Positions 44,997-55,963 of a stretch of DNA of 64,000 nucleotides are shown piece by piece. Where the stretch lies: positions 579,489-643,488 of the forward strand of contig JAGEMR010000004.1 of the NCBI GenBank assembly GCA_021030915.1. Reading direction: 5' to 3'. Both the position numbers and the translations under genes were made by a program. This DNA comes from Astrothelium macrocarpum. Its lineage: Eukaryota; Ascomycota; Dothideomycetes; Trypetheliales; Trypetheliaceae. Under the pieces are notes generated by a model. It had not been told where the DNA came from and did not search any database. It saw only the letters and a program-made list of their open reading frames with translations. Each line of letters opens with the position of its first letter. Positions within the stretch are counted from its first letter, which is position 1.

Positions 44997-47303
44997 ATGA
45001 GAACGGCGCTGTTCTTAGGGCGAACATGTCTCCGATCGGGCTCTCTGAAAATCCAACTCCGTCATCCTCGTCTCCACTCTTTCATATCGACACGCACCTC
45101 GTTCCGCCCTCGCTCCTCTGTATACTCCCTTTTCCACCATCCTCCGCCCCCGCCGGGCCGGCGCACCCTCCTCTTTGCTGCCCTCAGCCCCGTTGCCTTC
45201 ATCGCTATTTCCGAGCAAGACCGGCACGATGGCAAAACTGGGGAAGAGCACATGCTGGAAGCGTCCCGGGCTGAGATACGAGATTCCTTACCGGACGTGG
45301 TTGCACACTCGTCCCGGCTTATGCAGAAGCTCTACCTCGTGCTGGATACATATGTGTGGGAGCCGCTCTGTACAGGATTGCGGTTCTTGCACCTGGTAGC
45401 TATCTTTGTGCCTGTGTTGCTGAGTGTACCCATGGTGTGGGTGGGCCGGCGCAGGAAGGGCAGGAGTGGGGAAAGAGAAGGATCTTTATGGTGGTATGGG
45501 TTTTTGGTAGCGAGCATGGAGAGGGCAGGGGCGGCTTTCATCAAGGTATGCAATACCGATTACGATGATTGATATGGGCACCGACAGTTGCTGACGGAAG
45601 GAATTGAGGGATAGTTGGGACAATGGGCTGCGTCACGGACAGACATATTTCCTACTGAGATGTGTGCAATAATGTCGAGCCTGCATTCGAACGCTCCAGC
45701 GCATTCCTTGGCGAAGACAAAGGAAATTATCGAACAGGCCTTTGATGGTCGGCCGTTTGATGACATCTTTGACGAATTTGACCCCAAACCTCTGGGCGTA
45801 GGCGCAATAGCGCAGGTCTACAGAGGCAGACTGAAACCCGATCTGACACAATTTGACGAGGCTGATGAGAAGAAACCACAAAATCTCAGGCAACGGGTAA
45901 GGAAGAACGTTGACATTGCCCTCAAAAGCACACCTCAGCGGGTTCCATCTTCCTACGTTGCAATCAAAGTCCTGCATCCAAACGTGGAGCGTGTGGTGCG
46001 CAGAGACTTGCGAATCATGGCTTTCTTTGCAAATGTCATCAACGCTATTCCGACCATGGAATGGCTCTCTTTCCCAGATGAAGTTATGCAATTTGGAGAG
46101 ATGATGCGCTTACAACTAGATTTACGCATCGAAGCTGCAAATCTCGACATTTTCCGGAAACACTTTCGCAATCGAACCACAGCATGGTTCCCGTATCCAT
46201 ATACACAATACACTACACGTCAAGTCCTAGTCGAAGAATTCGCTCATGGAATTCCCCTCGAACATTTCCTAAAAAATGGAGGCGGCGTCTTTCAAAAGGA
46301 GATTGCAGACGAAGGGCTCGATGCCTTCCTCCACATGGTCCTCATCGACAATTTCATCCACGCCGATCTTCATCCTGGCAACATCATGGTCCGCTTCTAC
46401 AAACCCGGATCCCTCCTTCCTGCCGACGCCTTCGACCGTATTCCCTCCATTCCCTCCTTCACCCAGGGCACTTTCTCCCAACCGCCTACTCCCACCACTC
46501 CATCACGACCATCACAGCAGTCCACCGACCCAACCTCCCAAATTCATGATGTCACAGAAGAAGTCCTTTCTCAGCTCCGGCCCCTCCGCCACGACCCCAC
46601 AGCCTGGCGCGAGCAGCTCGCGACCATCGACGCCGCAGGGTACCGACCGCAGCTGATCCTGATCGACACGGGCCTGGTGACGGAGCTCTCGCCCACGAAC
46701 CGCGCCAACTTCCTCGCCCTGTTCAAAGCGATCGCGGAATTCGACGGCTACCGCGCGGGCGAGCTGATGATCGCGCGCTGTCGCCAGCCCGAGGCCGTGG
46801 TGGCCGGCGAGGTGTTTGCGCTGAAAATGTCACACTTGGTGTTGGGCGTCAAGCAGAAGACGTTTGCGTTGGGGAAGATCAAGATTGGAGATGTGCTGAG
46901 CGAGGTGTTGGAGATGGTGAGGACGCATCATGTCAGATTGGAGGGGGACTTTGTCAATGTGGTGTTGAGTATCCTACTTTTGGAGGGGATTGGACGGAGT
47001 TTGGATCCCGGCATGGATCTGTTTGCCGGGTGAGTCACATGTTTCCTTTTTTTTGCTGGCGTGCTCATCCTTTGGGCTTTTGGAGGAACTTGCATGAGAC
47101 TTGCATATTTGCTAACTTTAATGTGCAGTGCTCTACCAATTCTCAGGCAGCTTGGCGCCCAGGGAGGTAAATCCATGCTAAAGACCGGAGACTTTTCGAT
47201 GCTGAAAGTTTGGGCTGGTCTGGAAGCGAGGAGCTTCTTGCAAGCTTCGATTGAGAGCGTAGAGAACTGCGTCAAATACGACCAGTTGTCTCCTAATGTT
47301 TAG
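44997..47303 (+). CDS. UbiB/ADCK-type atypical kinase, mitochondrial (ADCK2-like)
   Basis: Three exons (44997-45545, 45615-47029, 47129-47303) give 712 aa. The N-terminus (MRTALFLGRTCLRSGSLKIQ) is an Arg-rich presequence, followed by a hydrophobic segment at about 128-148. The protein kinase-like core has the family signature FIKLGQWAASRTDIFP (the KxGQ helix, joined across intron 1), the modified nucleotide loop PLGVGAIAQVYRGRL, VAIKVLHPNV with the beta3 Lys, EEFAHGIPLEHF, catalytic DNFIHADLHPGNIMVRF, and LILIDTGLV, where DTG stands at the usual DFG. A Pro/Ser/Thr insertion of about 80 residues separates the last two. ABC1/ADCK proteins support coenzyme Q and mitochondrial lipid homeostasis. 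The exact subfamily is inferred. Confidence 0.9.
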
Positions 47304-48152
47304 GAGTTTGTGATACAGCAGACCCACTGCAATTCAGGTTCATCCCTTCTCCGTGATACAAATTTATTGGAAAAAAGCCTTTTACGTCTCTAGAAGAATA
47401 TTTGCATTCGAGGATTAGAGGCCCATGGGATATTTCGTCAACTGGCTGCATTTCGAATTGTCTTGTCTTGTTGCATCTTCTCAGAATTATGATTCACTGG
47501 CATCTGTAACAACCAATCGGGTTTCCATTTTCAGCTATATTTTCTTTTTACTCCTGCGGTGGTTTACCCCTCCTCAAGATACGAACAACAACGTGGGGTC
47601 TCCATTCTCGGCGCATGGTCAGATGAGCTACGCCTAAGAAAATGGACCAGCAATATCAGATTCCTGATCCTTGAAGATTTCCGTTTTTGTATTCTCCTAT
47701 ACGACACCTATCTGCCACTAATCTGTCAACTCACGGCGCGGATCGCACATTCCACCGATCCTTGCCTCCCTCCAGCATTCTGAATTGCGTACAAATCATT
47801 CGACATCTTGCAGAGATCTGCACATGGCTTTGTGGCTCGGCTCGGCCAAGCTGCCTTTGTTTTCATTTTGCTCCAAATGGTAGTTGATTATTGGACCCCG
47901 CTTTCTGACTTTCCCGCGGGTTAGAGGATTTCGTCTGCACTCCATAAGAAAGCATATTTAGACTAACTGAAGCTTGATGATTTCATCTATGTCCGTGCCT
48001 TGGTAGGGTTTTCTGTGTCTGCGTTACCATCTGCTGATACTCCGCGTTTGTGCCGTACACTTTCTTACGTTCACTCTCGTACGTTCACTCAAAACCATCT
48101 CCTGCATTAGGATTACCGCCTTACTATCAGCAGATAGTATTTCCAGCCTAAA
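47304..48152. other. Intergenic, promoter of the alcohol dehydrogenase gene
   Basis: About 850 bp with no supported gene. Only short overlapping frames; no RNA gene seen. Confidence 0.6.
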
Positions 48153-49483
48153 ATGGCGGCTAACGGCGAGGAAAAACAGTATGACATTCCAAAAGAATGT
48201 AAGGCGGGTGTGGTCGTGAATGAAGGACCTAATTTCCACATGGAAATACAAATGGTTCCTGTGCCAGAGCCCGGTAGGTTTAGCAGACAAACAATTCACA
48301 TCCGACCTGCCACCATCTCAGTAAAGAGACTTCTATCAGTTCACATATCTCGGTACAATTACCAATTTCCAGCTAACGAAATAGCTCTACAGGCCCTGAC
48401 GAAGTACTCATCCGCCTCAATGCGACAGGCATCTGCTATTCCGATATCCATTTCTGTATAGGTGACCTTCCCGTACCTCCCATGTCTCAATTTGGTACTC
48501 GATCTCCCGGCCACGAAGGTGCCGGCGTGATTGTCAAGCTTGGCAGCAACGTCAAGAACTTCAAACTCGGTGACCGAGCCGGCTTGAAGCCAATCTGGGA
48601 CACATGTGGCGCGTGTGAGCTGTGCTGGCACGACAAGGAATGCTACTGCCCCAAGGCCGTGTTCACAGGCTTGGCTCAGACGGGAAGCTACCAGCAGTAT
48701 GTGGTCAGTCCAGCAAAGTACACGAGTCCGATTCCGGACGGTGTGAGCGACTACATAGCGGGACCGATCATGTGCAGCGCGAGTACCATCTATCGGAGCC
48801 TGGTGGAGAGTGACCTGCGTCCGGGAGATTGGGCATGTTTCCCAGGCGGAGGCGGTGGAGTGGGCATTCAGGGTGTGCAACTGGCAAAGGCGATGGGCTT
48901 CAGGCCGATCGTAGTGGACGCAGGCGATGCAAAGAGAGATTTGGCCTTGAAGATGGGGGCCGAAGCGTTCGTCGATTTCAAGTCGAGCAGTAATGTCGCT
49001 GAAGAGGTTGCAAAGATTGCAGATGGGAAAGGAGCGCATGGGTAGGTGGTGATGAGTACGATCGTTTCCGTATTACATCGTGCTGATAATGGGCTAGCGT
49101 TTTCGTGACGGCTCCAGCGGCGTACACCACAGCAATTGCACTCACTGGTACTCGCATCGGCGCCAAGGTCATGTGTATGCCGTCACTCCGTGTTGTTCAC
49201 TCATTATCGCTCCTTGCTAACGTCATCCTTAGGCATTGGTCTCCCATCTGCAGGCACAGTCACGCTTGGCGCGGATCCAAATGCTATCGCTTTCCGTAAC
49301 CTAACCCTAAAAGGTACAATTGTTGGCAGCATGCATGACGTCAACCAAGCTCTCAAGTTTGCTCAACGTGGCGTCTTGAAACAGATCTGTGAAGTCGTGC
49401 CGATTGACGAGCTACCACAAGCGGTCGAGAAATTGAAACGTGGGGAGGTGGCCGGTAGAATAGTAGCAGACTTCAATGTGTAA
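48153..49483 (+). CDS. Zinc-dependent alcohol dehydrogenase (medium-chain family)
   Basis: Four exons (48153-48273, 48393-49041, 49098-49174, 49233-49483) give 365 aa. It would oxidise primary alcohols to aldehydes with NAD(P), or reduce them during fermentation. Seen are the catalytic zinc Cys in TGICYSDIHF, GHEGAGVIVKLG with the second zinc ligand, the structural zinc lobe CGACELCWHDKECYC, and the coenzyme loop GGGGGVGIQGVQLAKAMG. The remaining fold reads LPSAGTVTLGADP and ends GEVAGRIVADFNV. The domain order and length match yeast ADH-like enzymes of filamentous fungi. There is no targeting sequence, so it is probably cytosolic. The nearest neighbours do not suggest a pathway. Substrate range cannot be deduced. 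Confidence 0.93.
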
Positions 49484-50250
49484 ATCGATATTTGGATCAA
49501 AACAAATTAGGCTTTAGCTGAGAGAAGTTTTCGACCTGGCGTGAATTACATATAGGAAAGAATAATGTGAAGCGTGTTTAGTAGATGCCGAAAAGATTTA
49601 GTTGCTCTAAATGACAATTAATGGACAAGGGAAGTTAAAGTAAGCGCATAGCACACAAACGTCGAGGAGAGTCTTCAAGTCGCAATCACGGGATTGAGAG
49701 GCATCGTGCATAAACCTCCCCAGACATACGCGTGGCTGTGAATGCTATACATCATTGCGTCCATACAGAGAAGGAAGATCGAAAAGGTGCATAAAGAGAT
49801 TGAAATCACTCACGACTACTTCTGAAAATTGGCTTCAATCACTGGTCCGAAAAGCTTGCATCAAATGGTTTTGCTACAGAGTGAAGAGCATATCAGCATG
49901 ATATCGGGGATACCCTATTCCACATGCAGGTGGCTTATATCTGCAAAGGACGTTGTATCGCTAGCTGAAAAGAGAATCTGTAGGCGGCCAGTCCTGCAGG
50001 CAAAATCGGGACTAAATTCAGGTCATTACTCGAGTCAAAAACTCACCTGGCGAACCTAATGTAACTGTTGGACGAAGATTCGAAAGCACCAATTTCCGGC
50101 GCTGCTGACCGTCCATTCATGGCTTCCCAATCATGTTGCATAGCTGGCGTTCGTGCTATTATCGGAGTTGACGTAAATCAGTCCCGAGGCTTTTGTAGGC
50201 GCTCTCTCTGAGGCGTACGTCATTGCATATGAAGCTATGCGAGGCATTAA
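49484..50250. other. Intergenic between convergent genes
   Basis: About 770 bp between the 3' ends of the alcohol dehydrogenase (+) and the protease (-). Nothing recognisable; short frames at 49829-50059 (+) look like chance. Confidence 0.6.
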
Positions 50251-52197
50251 TTACGAGACTTCCACGTTAAGTAAAGTAACCGCAGACATACTCGTAAAGC
50301 CGGAGCTAGCTCTCATCGATAAATTTGATGGCCTTGAGGAATTCGATGCCCATGAGGAGGCTGACCCCTTTAACTTCATCCCTCGCCCAAAGGAGAAAAA
50401 ACCCCCTGACAAGCTTAATAGTGGTGAGACGCCCCATTGAACGGATAAGATAGAGTATGGATTGCCATTCGCGTTCCAACCAAAGCCGGTATTGACTAAG
50501 CGATTCGGAGTATCCGCTGGCAGATACTTAATGAAGCCGTTGAGTGCATTCTCCATCATTCGTGACTTTACGGCATTGGGGTTGGCTTTCAGGTCCTCAT
50601 ATCCCATAAAGTGAGAGAGCACGCTGGAAACCACGGCGGTTGATAGCGAGGTCCCTTCATTCATTAGCTTAAAACCGAGGATAGAGAAGATTGCTTACCA
50701 AGGGCGAAAAACATGTCATTATCGCCAAGAGCAGAGGCTACAGGCACATCATTGCCAGGTGCGACTACATCAACCCCGGTTCCGGAGGAGGCCCAGCTCG
50801 AATATTCATATCTCCAATCGCATGAGCTAGCACATACAACTACGGCTTGATTACACGGGAATACTTCTTTCGCCTCGAATGGCGGACCACTGTGGTGTCC
50901 ATATCAGCAAGAAGCTAGAAACTCTGAAGCATCTTGCACAATACTCACTCGAAGTTATTACCAGCTGCTGCAACCATGACAACACCCTTTTCGTCCGCAT
51001 ATGCTATTGCACTCGCTATGAGTTCTGAGAACGCTTCTGTTTTAATTGCAAGATTCATGATCGAGCCCCTGAATCCATTTTGGTGAGATATAACATTCTG
51101 CCTATGATCATCCGTAACGTCCACCATGGCAAGAGCAACATCGTGAGTTTCAAGATCGCTATCATTACACAAGATTTTGACACTAATTATGTTAGCTTGT
51201 GAAGAACTAAACTTGGCGCCGGCAATCAGGCTGGCAACCTAACTGTTCGTCAATTTTCGCTATTGCATTAAACCATCGTGGTCCAGGGAACACTTACACC
51301 GGTGCCATGGTTCAGATCATCGTCCATGTTATCATCACCACCACGGCAATACGGTGTTCTCATTTGGCCTCTGAAGTTCGATGCGCGACCCTGTAGATAG
51401 GTTTCAGTGTTTAGTCTTGAGAAGATCTAATTAAATGTGAATTAAATACCTGAAAGGCCTTATGCGTGGTCCTGATTCCTACAGGAGGACTTAATAGTGA
51501 CCTTCGGACTTTTGACACCAATTCAATCGTGTTTTACCTGAGTCAAGAACATATGCATTTACACCTATACCAGCATTTGCAATTGTCCAAGCGGATGCTG
51601 TTCCGCGCTGTAGTTTTGTGAGCCTTTTTCTCGATGTAACCATCTGAACTGGCCAGTACGCATATGGAATGTACTTTGCAACCCATGTTCTAGCATTTGA
51701 AGACGAGGAATCTCCCGAGGCTCTGCGCTCTACGCGCCGTGGGAGTGTCGGTCGGTCTAGGTAATGTTCATGCTCGACAAGCCGAACGCCTGGATCAGTA
51801 CGGACAGTTTGATGCAGCGTATTGTTATCTATCCAAGCAACATAGCTACCGACTACCAAATCAGCCTATTTACTTCGTGGATAACTTGATTTTAAAAAAC
51901 GTACCTGTTGAGCGCTGACATGTTTATGAACCCCGGGCTTGTCTCGGAAAAGTCGACCCCGCAATACTCAAAGTGCCTGGAAATTGTATGGTTACTGAAA
52001 AAGTGAATAATGTATGTATCTGGTACCAATCGAGCATTTGGTATATGATATGGAGCAAGCTGGCGAGGATATGCCGACGAGGGGGGCTCTGTAGCGTTTA
52101 TCATGGGGAAGAAGCGGGAGAGCAAAAGCACGAAAAGCATAATTAGACTCGACCAGCGACATGGATGAAGAAATTCGTTGATAGAAGACGCAAACAT
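50251..52197 (-). CDS. Subtilisin-like serine protease (S8), secreted
   Basis: Seven exons (52197-51905, 51845-51538, 51478-51450, 51390-51298, 51238-50949, 50889-50699, 50654-50251) give 535 aa. The N-terminus has a hydrophobic signal segment (LIMLFVLLLSRFFPMINA), then an I9 inhibitor propeptide (about 55-130: LVPDTYIIHF, SALNSYVAWID, VEHEHYL). The protease domain carries all catalytic residues: Asp in AYVLDSG, His in LNHGTGVASLIAG, the oxyanion Asn in VAAAGNN, and Ser in ALGTSLSTAVVSS. Exon 3 is only 29 nt and encodes IRTTHKAFQ. The C-terminus continues about 60 residues beyond the core and is Ser-rich. Introns 1 to 5 are each 59 nt, the sixth 44 nt. It resembles proteinase K-like enzymes, but DDDNMDD-type sequence around the His region is unusual. 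Substrate unknown. Confidence 0.85.
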
Positions 52198-52867
52198 GTT
52201 TCGGGTATAAAAGGTAAAGGAGCGGCTATTTACTGACAAAACTAATACAAGGACTTAGAAAGGAGACCTTTGGTCCGGTCAACATGTTTGAATTTCTTCA
52301 GCCGCTTCACTCATAACATTCCTTCTTTTGTCAGGGTTGAGCCACGGTCCAAAGGCGTAATGACTAGCGAAAGTATGTCGGTTAATCGGAAATCCTACGT
52401 CTAATTATTCTCGGTCATTTCAGTTCTAGGGTTTCATTAGGGTTTCATTAGGGCAAACAGCCCTGTTAATGGTTCGACGCGAATCTCGTAGGATTTCTAT
52501 GAGGTGGATTAGGTAGACAAACATCTCGGAATAGGGGATGATTCAGCCCGCTTCATGACTATCATGTTTCTTGATGGAGAGGTAAGCTTGAGCATGGGAC
52601 ACGGTAACTTTTTGCTATAGCCGCCGCTTGGTCACGCTTGAAAAACTTCGAGCGCGACTATGTACAGTAATATCACTCAAAGCCATTGTTGAGGAGAGTC
52701 AATCTGGAGAGACGTCGGGCTGGGCAGATGACGTTCCTCAGATTGCACTCCCCTCCCCTCCAGCCCACCTGAGCACCCAAGACGACGTAGGCAGCACCTT
52801 CAACACCACCAAATCTACTCCGTCTTATCGAATTATCAAAAATAATCTTCGCTGCCTTTCTTCGGCA
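52198..52867. other. Divergent promoter region between S8 protease and did2
   Basis: About 670 bp. Contains an 11-bp direct repeat (gggtttcatta, two copies plus ggg) at 52429-52453, which includes two TTAGGG strings; this is too short to be telomeric. An open plus-strand frame runs in phase into did2 from about 52628 but has no ATG, so it is taken as 5' leader. Confidence 0.5.
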
Positions 52868-53681
52868 ATGTCTGGCCTTGAGAAGGCTCTCTTCAACCTG
52901 AAAGTGAGATTTGCATCCTTCGTCATCTATTGAAGTTTAACACTTTCGCCATAGTTCACAGCCAAGCAGCTTAATCGACAAGCCCAAAAGGCCGGAAAAG
53001 ATGAACAGGCCGAGAAAGCGAAGTTGAAAAAGGTATGTGCATGTCGATCCGCATAAGTTCCTCCCACCGATTCCACCAAGCTCTCCATATACTTCAGCTA
53101 GACGCTATGCCAGATATATCATTCCTCAATCGTAACTTTTTTCATTTTACTACTGCGGAGCCGCATCTACATTACTAGCGCTTACTTGTTACTTCTCCCA
53201 GGCTGTCCAACAGAACCATGGGGACATAGCCAAAATCTACGCCCAAAACGCAATTCGGAAGCAAAACGAGAAGCTTAATCTCCTCAGACTCGGCTCCCGC
53301 ATTGACGCCGTCGCATCACGCGTTCAAACCGCCGTTACTATGCGGCAGGTGACAGGCTCGATGGCCAACGTGGTCAAGGGTATGGATTCGGCAATGAGAA
53401 CGATGGATCTCGAGAAGATCAGCGCCGTCATGGATCGTTTCGAGACGCAGTTCGAGGATCTTGACGTGGCTACGGGATATTATGAGAACGCGACGAGCAG
53501 CGCGACTGCAGTGGGAACACCGCAAGAGGATGTGGATCGTCTGATGAACCAAGTTGCGGATGAGGCCGGCGTGGAGCTGAGTCAGGAGATGGAGGCTCAG
53601 AAAGCCCCAGCAATAAAGGTTGGCCCAACAGAGGTGGAGGAGGACGGATTAGGAGAGAGGCTACGGGCATTGAGAAGCTGA
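52868..53681 (+). CDS. did2: ESCRT-III accessory protein Did2/CHMP1
   Basis: Three exons (52868-52903, 52955-53032, 53202-53681) give 197 aa, the family's usual size. Did2 (Vps46/CHMP1) binds the ESCRT-III lattice on endosomes, recruits the AAA ATPase Vps4 and helps sort cargo into multivesicular bodies. The N-terminal basic helices (MSGLEKALFNLKFTAKQLNR, then QAKKAGKDEQAEKAKLKK) are carried by the two short first exons, followed by HGDIAKIYAQNAIRKQNEKL and the acidic C-terminal half. The end, LGERLRALRS, is a MIM1-type motif that binds the Vps4 MIT domain. Small first exons of 36 and 78 nt would be missed by simple frame finding. Confidence 0.95.
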
Positions 53682-54805
53682 TTGAGTGAGTGGACATAAT
53701 TTGGCCACTGAGGTCCAACATTCCGAGCTTATGAGGAGACAGAAATTTTGCTACGTGCACGAGAGCTGATTGAATTCGACTAACGAAGAAGTCTTGACAG
53801 GCGTGACTTGATAGACTGGGCGCTTGCCTGTGTGGAGGGAGCCTGGCGTTGAACTTGAGACTATAATGTCTCACTGGAACCTTGGGATGAATAAAACAAC
53901 CCTACGAGCATTACAATGAATGTCTTTCCACTTTTCATTGATGACTACTCCCTCCCTGTCCCATTAACAAATGGTTCTATTAGGTAACCATTTTTGTGAA
54001 GGCCTGGTCTGCGAACTGTATATGGGTACGAAAATTTGGGATCATGTGACTGCCATTTCGTATAGAATTACAGCGTGCATCTTCATCGGAGGGTCACACA
54101 GTGAAAGATCACTTCACAAGATAGCCTAGGCCGGCCATATGCAAGCTCAATTTAGAAGCCCGCCATATTGCAAAGCGCTTTCTAGAACGACGCGTTCCCG
54201 TGGACTGAAAACAGGCTACCCTGACAGCAGGAGCTGGATGCTTGCACAACTGAAGCTTTTGACGTTCAAACAACTAGGTCAACTCTCTAGAATGAGGATA
54301 CTGGAGAAGCAACATATCGCGTCGATGGGGTATCGACGTGGTGAATAGAGAAGCAGCAAATAATTAATTCCATTTCAGACACTATCTGATGGTCCCATTT
54401 GAAGGCAATCCTGGCACATCATTGCCATTTCGAAAGAGTCAGCACCGAACCCATGAAGAAATCACAACCCTCCGTTATGAAAGGCCCATGTGGCCTGTGC
54501 AAGTCTAATGTAGAATGTAAAAGCCACCCATTTGAAAGCCCATCCCATATTGATACATTGTGTGGCATGCCAGTGCATGCTGGTGCATCGTTCAGTCGTT
54601 GTGAATCATTAAATATATTGTATGCCTGGCAATGAAGCATTAGCATTATTACATTTACACTCATATGCGGAGTGCAGCAAGGGTCTGTGCAATGTAGCTA
54701 ACCTTTGTGTCCCGACTTGGTTCTCCCTTCCAGAGACAAGGTAGGGTTTGAAGTCTTCTCAAGAGGATTGTTTTCGTTGCATATGACTTCCAGTAGCTTC
54801 TCACT
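53682..54805. other. Intergenic between convergent genes
   Basis: About 1.1 kb between the 3' ends of did2 (+) and the transaldolase-like gene (-). Only short frames; no RNA or repeat recognised. Confidence 0.6.
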
Positions 54806-55963
54806 TCAGTCATCAATGTCCATCGCCATCGACTTCGACTTTGACTTCTTAGACTTTTTGGACTTCTCAGATTTCTCAGATTTCTCGGACTTCTCGGACT
54901 TCTCAGACTTCTCAGACTTCACGCAGAAAGGAGCCAGAGTAGTTTCCAGGTCTTCCTGCGCACTGCAGTACCAGCGAAGTTGCTATAGTAAGGAAAAAAT
55001 GTGTGTTAGCACGGCCACACCTTGCTTTACGTTTAAAGAGAGTGGGTAATTGATAGAGCTTACCACGAGAGCCCACAACTCCCTACCCTTAAGATGGTTG
55101 AACAGCTTGAACTGGAAATCGGCCCAGTTTTTGAAAGTAATTTCCTCGGAACCAACATAACTGGCGGTGGCATATTGCTTCCAGCAATGAATGTCATCTA
55201 TGTTAAAGGACACGCGGTAAAGGTCCTTTAAAATGTTCGATTCCATACAGATATTTTGGAGTCCTCCGAGAGCCAGATATCCATCTGGTGAGGTGTCGAG
55301 TCCTTCTGCCATGACTTCTGTGTTCGCGCCGATTTTTTTGTAATAGTCCTGAGCGGCGAAGCAAAGCACATAGTCGGGTTGAATAGTATCCGGATGCCAA
55401 CCATGGTAACGCGCTGGGTGCAGCGTAGCATACTTGCAGCCTACTTTGGCTGCCATAGCGAATTGGTCCAAGGTGCAGAGGCCGATAGCAGAGGTCATAA
55501 TGCCGCGTTCATGGAGTTGTTCGCATGCCTTCAAACCTTCCATAGTACAGACGATCCGAATAACCATACGTGAAGGCTCTAGCCCGACCTTTTCGGAAAG
55601 AGAGATTAAGCGCAGGGCGTCTTCAACAGTGCTTTCGGCGTCGAACGCGTTCGCAGCGTTAGTTTGGACATGGAAGAAACCCTTAACTCGATCGGCTGCG
55701 GCCAGCAACAAACGAAGCTTGAGAATGTCGACCGCAAGAGTCTCGACAGTAACGCCAGGATAGTCATCGCGCCATTTGCGTGCATATCTGCCGGATTTTT
55801 TGACGATTTCGCGGAAATCGTCGTGTTTAGCAATCAAAGCCACGATCTCCACATGGCTCACAGCATCTTGGAAATTGCCTCCTTCGAATGGAGGAGTGAT
55901 GAAATCGAAGTTGGAAAGACTGATCTTCGTATGCTCACGGAACTGCTCGAGCAGGTTCGCCAT
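54806..55963 (-). CDS. Transaldolase-like protein lacking catalytic residues, with Lys-Ser-Glu tail
   Basis: Two exons (55963-55064, 54982-54806; intron 81 nt) give 358 aa. The first 300 residues follow the transaldolase barrel: FQDAVSHVEIVALIA, FFHVQTNAANAFDAEST, VIRIVCTMEGLKACEQL, TLDQFAMAAKVGCKYA, and ARYHGW. By eye alignment to E. coli TalB, Asp17, Glu96 and the Schiff-base Lys132 correspond to Asn18, Gln100 and Arg136, so ordinary transaldolase activity is not expected. The second exon encodes LRWYCSAQEDLETTLAPF and then a repeated tail, six KSE units followed by KSK units, ending SMAMDIDD. The tail could bind nucleic acid or partners or carry phosphorylation. The frame is open a little upstream of the ATG. 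Role unknown; likely a regulatory or scaffold relative of transaldolase. Confidence 0.85.
54830..54919 (-). repeat. In-frame tandem 9-bp repeat encoding the KSE/KSK tail
   Basis: Six AAR-TCY-GAG units (54866-54919) followed by four Lys/Ser codon triplets without Glu. Codon third positions vary (AAG/AAA, TCT/TCC), so the repeat is not perfectly recent. Length changes by multiples of 9 bp would leave the frame intact. Confidence 0.9.

Noticed and set aside
52429..52453. Two TTAGGG strings suggesting an interstitial telomere
   Set aside because: They are part of an 11-bp direct repeat of two copies, far too short for a telomeric tract.
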